Below, piece after piece: positions 49,001 to 60,163 of a stretch of 64,000 nt of DNA. The notes below the pieces were generated by a model that searched no databases, was not told where the DNA came from, and worked only from the letters and a program-made list of their open reading frames with translations. Each line of letters starts with the position of its first letter. Position 1 is the stretch's first letter. The stretch is from Adineta steineri (Eukaryota; Rotifera; Eurotatoria; Adinetida; Adinetidae), in the NCBI GenBank assembly GCA_905250115.1, contig CAJNOI010000031.1, forward strand, positions 557,379 to 621,378. The letters are read 5' to 3'. The translations under genes were made by a program, and so were the position numbers.

Positions 49001-52000
49001 CTTTGGCGTTTTTTTTTTCTCTTTCATCTTCTGAAAAAAAATTTTGTGTCTTATATTTATATATATATGTATGAGTATATTTAGTTACACTTAGTCGATC
49101 ATGTAGATATTTATAGCTTGTTTATTCGATGGAACTTATATAGATTCTTATTTTCTACTTAGAATATTAACATGCATCAAATAGTTTTCTGTAAATTGCG
49201 TATCGAAACGAAAAAAACTATTTTTATTATTGAGTAGGTGGATACTCGTCTGATAAATGGGTTTTAAATTGGCCGAGAAAAAATATCCCTAGGCTTCATT
49301 TCCTATCTTTCGATTTTCGTGTAATAACTATTTCTGTCGGTTAAATAATGAACAAAGTCAAAGTATATAAATTTTCCAAGACTGGTCTTAAGAAATATAA
49401 GGTTAGAAATCTTTTTATTTATATAGAATAAGTTATTATATTAATTCAGTATTTAAAAACTTTTCATTTTTCTTTTATTCTTCAGTCACTTCCAGCAAAA
49501 TTACCAAATGATGATTTGGCATTATTTCCTGAAATTTCTGAACAAAGTGTACTGTATGATTTGGAAATGCGTTACCAACAAGGACAGATCTATGTAATAT
49601 TCTACTATCTTCTTCTTTTTTGTAGCTAATATTTTTTCGAATATATTTTAGACGTACATCGGAGATATTCTTATTGCTTTAAATCCTTTCGATCTTTTAC
49701 CAATCTATAGTCGAAAGGTAAATAAAACAAAAATTATTCAATTGACTTCATTTTATTTGGTAATATATAGATATCGGAACTTTATAAAAATACTCAATCA
49801 ATTGTTTCATTACCACCACATATTTATGGATATGCTGAACGTTTATATCGAAATATGATTAGGGAAAAAACGTCACAATGTGTTGTTATATCTGGTAAAT
49901 TCGAATATGAATTTTTTTGTATAAGACAAATTCTTTGCTTTAGGTTTATCTGGTAGTGGAAAAACTGAATCATGTAAATATATTGTTCAACATATTCTTA
50001 GTCGTTCGCTATCTGTTGAAACAGCACTTAATATGAAAATAAATCAGGTTTGCAAAACAAAAACGAAAAAAGAAATTTGGTAAAGTTCATTGGCATTTAC
50101 TTTTTAGGTTAACCCACTTATGGAAGCATTCGGTAATGCTAAGACATATATTAACACTAAGTATGTAGAAATTTGATTTAATAAATTGAAATATGAGAAT
50201 TTGTGTTTTAGTTCAAGTCGTTTTGGCAAATATCTTGAAATTCTTTTTTCACCATCGGGAAATGTTCTTGGAGGTAAAAATGATGAAGATTTGTTTATTT
50301 ATTTCATTTCTGATTATTTTTCTAGCACAATTAAAAGAATATTTACTCGAAAAATCACGTGTTATATCACATAATAATGATGAAGGAAATTTTCATATAT
50401 TTTATTATTTATTTGCTGGTTTATCACATGATACATTAGTTCGAAACGGTTTAAGAACACCCAGTGAACATCGGTAATTCAATTCATTTGTTCTTCATAT
50501 ATATATATTCTCATTTTCTTTTGTAGATATATGTCACATAATACTGAATTAGCTCAATTAGATGGTGCAAGACAAGTTGAATATCGAAAGAAATTTCAAA
50601 TGGTTAAACAAGGTTTAATATCAATTGGCTTTTCTATGGATGATGTTCAATCGATATTTACAATTTTATCAGCTATATTACATATTGGTGATATTACTTT
50701 TATTCCACATGGTGCAAACGATGGTGTACGAGTAAAAAATGCTAGTGCAGTTGATAAAAGTATGAAGAGAAAATCATCCGTTGAATTAAATCATATTTTT
50801 TTGTAGTTGCTGAACTTCTTCAAGTATCTTCAATAGAATTTAGTTCAGCTTTAGTTACTGAATTACAAGTAACACGTGGTGAACAAATATTTCGTGAAAG
50901 AAATTTTATGCAAGCATCCGAATGTCGTGATGCTTTTGCTAAAGCACTTTATGGAAGATTATTTAGTTGGATTGTTAATGGAATCAATTCATATTTACAA
51001 CCAATACAAGAAGAAAGGTAATTGTTAAATTAGAATTTCGAATGCCATTGAGTTCAATTGTTGTACTTTACGCATAATGAAAGTCAAAAAGATATTGTGG
51101 AAAGTTTTTCTATAAATTTGTTTGGATAATTAATAGAAAAGTCAATTAGGTACATTTTGTTTAGAATAAAAGGTCATGGTCTTAGATATCATTTTTACAT
51201 ACCGTTAAATTTTTCGTAACCTTATATTGAGGTCAACTTTTGATCAATTATTAATTGAAAATGATACAGTATCACATCTATTAGCGAACATCGTTAGATC
51301 CGATGGAAAGATTTTTTATTTGAATTGTTATTTTTATAATGTAAACATTTCGAATCACTTTAGAATTCGATCTGTTAATTGAAAAAAAAAATAGATAGAT
51401 TACAAATCATTCAATTTTATTAGAATAAATATTATCTTAGTCATTTTTATTGTTAAAAATATGGGTGGCAGTCTGAGTAGTAGATGCATGAATTAGCCCG
51501 AATGTTTCGAACACTCTCATTACAAGATTTAAATAAAATAATGATTATTCAATATTATTATTCCTCAGCGAAATATAATTATGTTCAAAAAACTAAAATT
51601 AATTAGAAGATAGTCTCAAAATAAGACTCATTTGCAACGGGAAAACCACGTACTTCGGTACTCCGGAAGTACGCGGTTTCCTATTTGCTCATATGTCCTT
51701 TTAATGATTCTGAAGTGAAATATTTATCCATATAAAATACGTGAATCAAAAATTTAAATGAAAATACCAATATTCGATTTTTATGTAACATGATTATACA
51801 ATTCTCATTTCTAGTGATTCCACACAATCAATTTCAATACTTGATATATTTGGTTTCGAAAATTTTAAATCCAATAGTTTTGAACAGGTATTAAATATAT
51901 AAACATGAATTTTGTTTTATCTAAATTATTCAATTTAGTTATGTATAAATTTAACTAATGAACATATGCAACGTTTTTTAAATCAACATATTTATGATTT

Positions 52001-55000
52001 GGAAAATTATGATTGTCAACAAGAAGGTATTGATACAGTTGATATTAATTATACCGATAATCATCTTGTCATTGAAACATTTTTAAATGTAAATATATTT
52101 CTATTGAAAATATTAAAAGATTTATTATTATTTTAATTAGAAACATTCGGGTATATTGGCTATTCTTGATGAAGAAAGTCGTTTTCCACAAGCAACAGAT
52201 CAAACTTTAGCGACTAAACTTCATCATGGACCTGGAGTACAATTTCCAAGTATATATGCAGTACCAAAAGATGGTGGAACTTCATTTACTGTACGCCATT
52301 ACGCAGCACCCGTTGTTTATAATATTGTTGGTTTACTTGAAAAAAATCGAGATTTTCTTCCGAATTCAATTGTTTTTGTTGCTCGAAGTAAAAACCAATA
52401 GGAATTTTAATTTAAATTCATGTGTATTTCTTCTTCTTCTAATCTTTTAGCAAGCAATAATTTTATAATTCAAGAATTATTTCGTTTAAATTTAAATGAA
52501 AAAGGTGTTTTACCATCATCACCACAATTACATCATCATCCAAATACATTTCATGTTAATCGAGATTTTAAACGAAATGAAGTATTATTAAATCATAATG
52601 GAAGACAATTTTCACCGATGCAACAACCAACAAGAACATTACCGGAAAAATCCAATGGCAATACATTTGAACGAACAGGTGGAACAGCTATGCGAACAGT
52701 AGCTTTTCATTTTAAGGTAATGAAAAAATTTTATTATATATACTTGTCACTTATTCGATAACATATTTATAATCTTTCAAAGTCAATCGTTTGAGTATAG
52801 ATTATTGTATGTCAATAGATGTAATATAGTTTTTTGGGTTTTATTTAATTAAGATAAACGACAATTGAGATATATTTTTATCAAAATTAGTTCCGTGTAT
52901 CATCTATACTAAAATTTCAAATTAATCGATACTTTTTATGATATAGAGAGCCTTCATTCATCTTTTTTTTCACCTTTCTACTTGAATACTCAGTACAATC
53001 TTTGGTTGAATGAATAGGCCGAGAAAAAAAATTCATTAATAGTATGACAATATACATTATTATACAAAAAAATTATTTCGTGTGAGAAAAAAAGAAATGA
53101 CGACGAAGTCTATTTGTCAAAATTATGCTTGATCATATCGATTCGTTTTTCGAGACAAAATTTTTGTCTATTAAAGAGAACAATGGACCTATTGAATCAG
53201 TTCTGCGTCAATAAACAAAATAAATGAGAAAATTAAATTTTTTTTCTTTTTGATTTTTTATTTTAGCATTCATTAACAGAATTAATTGATAAAATGAATG
53301 TTTGTCAATGTCATTTTGTACGATGTATTAAACCAAATGAAAGTCGTGATAAATCAACATCTTTAACTGTTCCTTGCGTTACACGTCAATTACGTTATTC
53401 TGGTATACTTCAAATGTGTGAAATTCGAAAGAAAGGATATCCATTAAGAATGCAATTTGATGAATTTCTTGACAGGTGAGACAACACTACCTTCGTATAT
53501 TTAATCATGATTATCGAGAGAACGAGTGTATATATTGTAAATGTCAATCGTAGGTATATATGTCTCCTCCTTCTACACTTCTTTTTCTTCGTCTTCTTCT
53601 TTTTAACATCAGACAATCGATGAAGCAAATGCTTGTATCGGTCTTGATTATCACCTAATAACGACAAGAAACAGACAAATGTTGAAATTGATCTACATAC
53701 ACGCATATACAAAATATTTTTTTTTCGTGAGTCTATGTATGTGTAACAAATAATTGTGAATACTCAGCAGGCGGGCTTTTTCGTTCCTCATAGATGAAAA
53801 AAAATAAGAAAGAGGATACATATATATTATAAACATATAAAGCCCGAAAACTGAAATAATATCGTCTGTATATGATTTAGAAACAAGTATAGTGTTTTTT
53901 ATGCAAATGCGTTTTTTAATATATATATATATATATTGATGAAAAAAACGAAAGCCTTATGTCAAAAGAACTATTTCCTGTCTTTTTTTTTCTTCTTTTT
54001 TTATACATCACTGTTGATGATTGAACTCTTTTTACCTCATTATTATTCATATTTAGTTGTATCGATATGATTTATGACTTCCCTTTTTCTTTTCTTTTCA
54101 TAACTTATTTCTTTCCGTTTGTTCATATATTAGATACAATGCTCTCGTTCTATGTGTATTACCAACTACTGCCAATGATCGGTCAAAAGAGTTATCATTA
54201 TCATCAACAACATACAATCGTGATCGATCCGTTGAATGTTTAAAACGGGCTGGAATTGATGATTATAAAGTGAGTCAAATATAGAATTTTTCTTCTTCTG
54301 TTCTGTTTGATATAAGAGGAAAAAAAATGAAAGTATAATAGTCAATAAGACGAAAGTTCTCTTGTCATAAAAAAGTAAAAGACACTTGATCATGTACATT
54401 TATATATTTATATGCTTTCTTATTTTGTTTATTCTTTTCATTTAAGGTTGGTCGTACAAAATTATTATTTCGTTATTGGCATTCTGATCAACTTCATAAT
54501 TTAGCTGTACAATATGAGAAAAAAGTTAATGTTTGTCAGAAAGGTATATATATGTATGCATACAATAGGATTGTAGATGCCATTAAATTGATAGACAACA
54601 GCAGCAATAAGAAGAGAAGAAGAAGAAAGAGAAAGAGTGATTGATAAGACCGACAGACAGACGAATAGTAGTACTGATGAATCTAATCTCATTTATGATC
54701 GATAGAAAAGAGTACACACGTTCAGTTTATATACATTCGCACAATAGATCTATGAACTCATTAAACGCCAAACAGAGAGAGAGAGAGAGCAATAGAATAG
54801 ATAAGGCTAGCAAGTAAAGGGTGAAAAATGAAAACAAGATATTTTCTCTTACTCTCGTTTACACTTGCTTTGATAGAGAGAAGGTCGTCGTCGTTATTCG
54901 ATCCTCAATCTCGTTTATATAGACAGTTGTTCATTAACACATTCATATTCATTTTGTTTATTATATTCGTTAGACATAGATTAATGCATATTACTTTTTT

Positions 55001-58000
55001 CATTCAATAAAATATAAATATATTTTCAATGGAGAAATTAAAGCGTTTAATAGAAATATTACAAAAACGAGATGATGATATTGACGAGACGACAGGTAGT
55101 ATGAAAAACATTACAATAATAATCATAGATTTTTTTTCTTTTTATTACATTGAATGAGTACGTTTGTTATTAATCCAATAATAAACATTACATAAATAGA
55201 AAAGAGAAAAACTAAAGATAATTGATTTGATTCTTTTTTTGTTGCCTGTATTTTAAGAGAATAAAATCTCTAATCATTTGAACTTTATACGTTTTTTCAT
55301 TGATCAACATTCTTTCTTTTCTTATTTAAAAGCAATTAAAATATAAAAAAAGAAGAAGATTCAATCTTGATTTCGTAATCTTATCGATTTCTTTTTTTTC
55401 ATATATAGTCTTACGTGGTTGGTTAGCTCGACGTAAATTTGCTCGTCTTCGTGAAGTTCATCAATTACAATTAGTATTTATACGTAAATTTTGTGATGAT
55501 ATTGCTTTAATCGGTCAATTATATAAAACAAAAATGGATAATTATTGTCAATATGATCAAAAACGTAAAACAAAACAAAGTTCACAACAAAAAACTGAAG
55601 AAGATGATGAACAAATTGCTAAAACAATGAACTTTTTTGATTCAATACTTGATCAATATCTTAGTGATCATGATACACTTGATGAAAATAAAAGTAAAAT
55701 TATTAATAAGTCTTTATATGTTCATAATATTTTGATTATATTAGGTCGACGCGCACCAAATCCAGTTCCAAATAATCCTCATGCAAAACCTCCAACTCAT
55801 ATTGTTGCAAATGGAACTGAACCAGTTAAACAAGAATTTGATGTAAGTTTTATATAGATAATGAAAAATTTAGGCGTATGGGTCAGTGAGGGTGAGAGCG
55901 AAAGTGTGTATGAGGGTGCACTCGAATATTCACATCCTACGTACGTATGTATACTGTCCAACATCAAAGATTTACTAGTTTTGAACCCTAAAATGAGCTT
56001 CGATGTTTTGTCCTAGCGCCAAAATTTACACTTTACAGACTTGTAGTTAATATCTATTTTGTGTGATGATAAACTTTAGACTAATATATCAACTATAACA
56101 AATGCATCTTCAACTTCATCAACATCTTCTCAAAAAATTCCTCAACGTCCAGTAGATTTACATGCTTCACATTTTCATCAATTTCAAAATATTCGTTGTC
56201 GTTTTGAACAAATGACATCAGGCGTAAATAGTTCTCCAACAAATAATGTTCGTCGTTATACATCGGAAAATAATCTTAACGATATAAGTTCATCATCTAA
56301 ACAACCTTTACATCAAAAAAATCAACGTCCACCTGCTGTACAAACAACAGCAACATCAACAGAAGATTTAACAAATATTCCTGCATGGAAAAAATTATCC
56401 CCTCAAGCACGTCTTTCAGCTTTACTTGATAAAACAAATCATGCACCAGCATTAACATCAAATGGTGCAAGTGCTAGTTTAATTGATTTAACTTCAATTG
56501 ATAAAGTACCAAAAAATAAACAAATTCAACCACCACCATTATCACGACCACGTTTTCGTTTTGTTCCACCATCAGATAAAAATTCCGTATTAAAAGAAGA
56601 ACCTGAACCAGAACTTGAACAACATTTAACACCATCAAATCAAAATTTTGATAGTTTCGAAACAAAATCACCTTCACCAAATCGTACACCAACAAATGTT
56701 AATCAACCACCACCACCACAGCAACAACAACAACAAAAACAACAACCATCATCTTCATCATCATCAGGACCAAAACAACAAAGTAAAGTTTTTTTCTTCT
56801 TTCATCATTATAATTCATTATTCTATTTCTATATTATAGATGGTGTTATTAAACCATCTGCTATTCATCCATCTCAAATAACACGTTCAACATTATTTAC
56901 ACAACCAGATCTGACTATCTATAATCAAAATGGTAATAGTGCATTTAAACCACATGTATCTCAACAACCAAGTAGTCATGGTAAATCACCTACATTATCA
57001 CCATCGAATCAATCAAGTGGAAATACTTTATTACGTCCTAATGCACCAACACAAAATCAAAATTCAAATCATTCAAGTGGTGCAACAAATGGTAATAATA
57101 GTCTTAATAAATCTCAACAGCCACCACCGGTGCCTAATATAAAACGAACAGAATCTGCACATAAACCAGGTGTACATGTTGGTATAACAAATCCAAATGG
57201 TTCAACATGTGGAAATCCTTTACTTCGTCAACGTCAACAAACAACAGTACCACAATTTCATCAATCTATGCTTAATTTATCATCAATAGATACATCGGAA
57301 ACAACAAATGGGGTTCAAACAACAACTGCAATGTTTGGATCACGTACATCACTTTTACAAACATCGACAAATTTTGTAAAACATCCAGCTTATACTCAAC
57401 AACAACAACAGCAACAACAAGCTAAACCTAATGGACATCATCATAATCATCATCACCATCATCATCATCATGCTCCACCTCCTGCTCCTCCTCCACCACC
57501 TCCTCCTCCTCAATCAACATCATCATCAGCAGCAGCAGCTCGACCTGCTCCCGCTATTCTTGAAGATCCTATTATACGATGGATTCAACAAGTTAATGAT
57601 AGTAGTAGTATAAATGGTTTATCACCAGATGGAGGAGGATCCCGTAATAAACCACAAACCTATCCTTACGGTTCGTATATTGCATCAGGTTCTTCTGGTA
57701 TGAATAATCAAATCATTTATTAATTCATCATGTTTATTTCTTTTAGGTCTTACACCAGCAATGAATGATACCGATCATCCAAATCGTCAACAAGCTCAAC
57801 AATCTTATTTAAATCAAGTAAATGTTCATAAACATCATACACCACAGCATACCGTACCTGTTCAATCTGCTTATTTTACAACATCACCACTGTCAAGAAA
57901 TGGTTTATCATCAGTATCATCTGCTAATATTTACCATTTTAGTCATCAGCATTCTCAACAAGTAAAAGATTTTGTTTTTTTTTAATAATTTCATATTATA

Positions 58001-58114
58001 TTTATTAGATTATTTAATTTTTGTTTTTATTAGATTTCATTAACTACTGGAGGAGGAGGACAAACACGATCTCACCCACATCGTCAAAATATGACTGTAA
58101 CAACTTATCTTTAA
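46051..58114 (+). CDS. Unconventional myosin resembling MYO16: ankyrin exons, motor, IQ region, Pro/Gln-rich tail
   Basis: The ankyrin part (46051-47146) starts [14 protein letters not shown] and has about three repeats ([40 protein letters not shown]). It ends [20 protein letters not shown], like the end of the MYO16 ankyrin block, then an acidic stretch. The motor starts at about 49496 ([20 protein letters not shown]) and has the P-loop [10 protein letters not shown] (about 49944), switch I NTNSSRFGKY, switch [10 protein letters not shown] (about 51842) and actin-interface [12 protein letters not shown] (about 53306). IQ-like sequence ([13 protein letters not shown]) lies near 55410. The tail (55530-58114) is disordered, with poly-Gln, poly-His and poly-Pro tracts. 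The last exon ends at 58114. The 47146 donor and the 49496 acceptor share phase 0, so joining is possible. An ATG-bearing exon at 48893-48985 also feeds the motor, so the ankyrin part could be a separate gene or a long isoform. Confidence 0.82.
47147..48892. other. Long intron or inter-gene gap in the myosin locus
   Basis: 1.7 kb without coding signal lies between the last ankyrin exon and the next candidate exon. It contains a tetranucleotide repeat (ACAT units, about 47775-47799), another of AAAC units (about 48553-48570) and purine-rich runs. If the ankyrin exons are a separate gene, its end would be here: unspliced translation past 47146 stops near 47206. If not, this is one of the longest introns in the window and may contain the promoter for the 48893 exon. 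Confidence 0.5.
48893..48985 (+). CDS. Possible alternative first coding exon of the myosin gene
   Basis: This 31-codon exon starts with ATG and reads [17 protein letters not shown], ending in AACAG followed by the donor GTATTG. It joins the 49496 acceptor in phase 0, giving [13 protein letters not shown]. An in-frame TAA lies 12 bases upstream of the ATG with no AG between them. It therefore cannot be entered in this frame from the ankyrin exons and would act as a first coding exon. It implies a shorter myosin without ankyrin repeats. Confidence 0.6.
51639..51681. repeat. Imperfect palindrome in a myosin intron
   Basis: Two arms read GGAAAACCACGTACTTC and GGAAGTACGCGGTTTCC, reverse complements apart from one mismatch and one extra base, with a short GC-rich centre. 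They sit in a long intron (about 51019-51815). This could be a remnant of a small inverted-repeat transposon or a stable hairpin in the transcript. Confidence 0.6.
56783..56839 (+). other. 57-base intron, stop-free and divisible by three, in the myosin tail
   Basis: The donor AAA/GTAAAG and acceptor TTATAG/ATGG bracket a T-rich segment with typical intron composition. Its length is 57 bases and it has no in-frame stop, so retention would add 19 hydrophobic and aromatic residues ([16 protein letters not shown] and on) without breaking the frame. Splicing is the more likely default because the surrounding protein is polar and Pro/Gln-rich. Confidence 0.6.
57400..57515 (+). repeat. Coding Gln, His and Pro tracts in the myosin tail
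   Basis: CAA/CAG units (57400-57420) encode a Gln run, CAT/CAC units (about 57437-57470) encode a His-rich run, and CCT/CCA units (about 57474-57511) encode a Pro run. The Pro run resembles profilin- or SH3-binding segments of class XVI myosin tails. The His run is unusual in the family as recalled. Confidence 0.8.
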
Positions 58115-58447
58115 ATTAAAAAGAGACAATTTATTCTTTTTTCAGGTTTATTAAACTTGCAATAGTATCTAAACTCACTATAAGGGAGCTAGAACACTAT
58201 TAACAAAAGATATCTATATGTGTGTTTGGTTTGTTATTGTAAACTTTCATAAGTTGTTTAACGTCTATTTTCCTCCTATTTTCTTCTCCTGATAATTTCA
58301 CTCTTATATATTCTTGTATATTTTCATAAATTCAGCTTTCAACTGTTTTTCTTTTTTTTTTGCATTGATTATATGTTTTTATTTCATTTTCTTCGTCGAT
58401 ATTTCAATCAAGAAAAGAACAAAAGAAAACGTTTTACTATAATATTA

Positions 58448-60163
58448 TTAATGAAATAAATCGAAAAATTGTTGTCGATAAGCATTAGATGACATATTAA
58501 TGTCATCAAAAGATTTCTAAAATAAAAGAAATATATATAAAAAAAAACCGTTTTATTTTTTATTATTCTCAATCGATAAGGCAAAGATTCATTAAGGATT
58601 TAGGAATAGATAATTACAGGTATTGTACTAAACGTTCTATTCAAAGACAAAAAAACGGAAACGAAAAATTTTCTCGGTAGATAAGATCTATTGAATATTG
58701 TAAAGAAAAAGTAATTTGCATAAACAAATTGAATGTAACTAATAAACCTATCTGTAAATATCGTACTCTGAATAGAAATGATTATATTTCTTAGTCTTAG
58801 TAAGATTGATTTAAAACCAAAAGAGCTTAAAATCAGTTTCTTTATCAAATGAAATCAACACTTGACATGTCTGATTGATTATAAACTATTGCGCGAAGAA
58901 TATTTACCATTAACAACCAAAACAAGCATGATTTAATGAACTATTGACTTAAGCAAACAACATAAAGCCTTTTACTTTAGCACACACAGTCAGAATCCTG
59001 ATTTCAACATGTCATGAACTGAGTACTAACCTCATCAGTATCAAGATTAAGATTATTAATATCATCAACAATCGATTGTTGATTATCGATTTGTTCAATA
59101 TCATTATCATTTAAGTCTTCAACTTGTTGAATATCCGATGCAATTGAACCTTGTGGTACATTAATCATTCGTTCATTACTTGCTATTTCTTTAATAGTTG
59201 TAAATTGATTTTCGATTTGTTTTTTCGTATTATCGATTAAATTATTTTGTACTTGTGTCTAATAAAAGATAAGATAAACTTATTTTCAACAAAAAAATTT
59301 TTTTTACTAATTTTGATGGTGTTGAAAAAATTTTTTTCGTTTGATTTTGATCAGTTTTTGATGTAGGCATACGTCGTACAGGTGCAGGACGTTTAGATCG
59401 ATCAATACGACATCGAATTTGATAATCTAAAGGTAATTCTTCTTCTTTATATTCCTATTATCAACGATATGTTAATAATCTATTAATATTTTTATCATAA
59501 CACACTCGATCAGCAAAGAACACACGTCGAATACGACAATTTGCATGAATCTATAATATATAAAATATCTATCTCTCTATTCAATCTTTCATTATACAGT
59601 TATTCGTCGACATTCAACATAATTTGTTCCATAAACAGTTTTCGTAAATGATTCAAGATTAAGTGTTAAACGATTCCAACCTTCAATCCAATTTAATGGT
59701 GAATGAGTACCAAATGGACCTATTTTTGTTTTCGTTGCAAATGTTGAAATTTTAAAACGACGATGCATTTTTTGACTATCTAATACCTACCGAAAAAAAT
59801 TCAATATTTTTCATAGGAAAAAAAATAAAAATTCTAACTTCAATTTCCATAACAAAATAACGTCGTAAATTTTTTATATATAAATTTAAATATTGCATTT
59901 TAATACCAAGTGAATTATAAGGATAACATGGACATGTTACATAAGTTGAACTAAATAATTCTAGATAATATTTTGTTTGTGTTTAATTCATTATTTTACC
60001 TAACATTACTTGAAATAAGTTCAAGTACAAGTGAATTCGTATCTTCATCTGTAATTCGTTTAATATAACCATTTGATGCTTTACATATCCAAGTTTCAAA
60101 TGGTTTTGATCCATGACTTGAAAGAATAGATAAAAGACCTAATTGATATGTTTGACGAAACAT
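58448..60163 (-). CDS. CFAP20: CFAP20-like ciliary protein with extended C-terminus
   Basis: CFAP20 (Bug22/GTL3) is a conserved axonemal inner-junction protein of about 193 residues. The start at 60161-60163 gives MFRQTYQLGLLSILSSHGSK, matching the family start. Then come NGYIKRITDEDTNSLVLEL, YVTCPCYPYNSLGIKM, GWNRLTLNLESF, YGTNYVECRRI and IHANCRIRRVFFADREY, all at the expected places. After LPLDYQIRCR, where the usual protein nearly ends, about 110-125 extra residues follow. They are basic at first (RSKRPAPVRRMPTS) and then acidic and Asn/Asp/Gln-rich, ending FFDLFH at 58448. Seven exons are seen; the last is reached by a 515-base intron (58516-59032). The extra tail makes it a paralogue or lineage-specific variant rather than a plain CFAP20. 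Confidence 0.85.
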
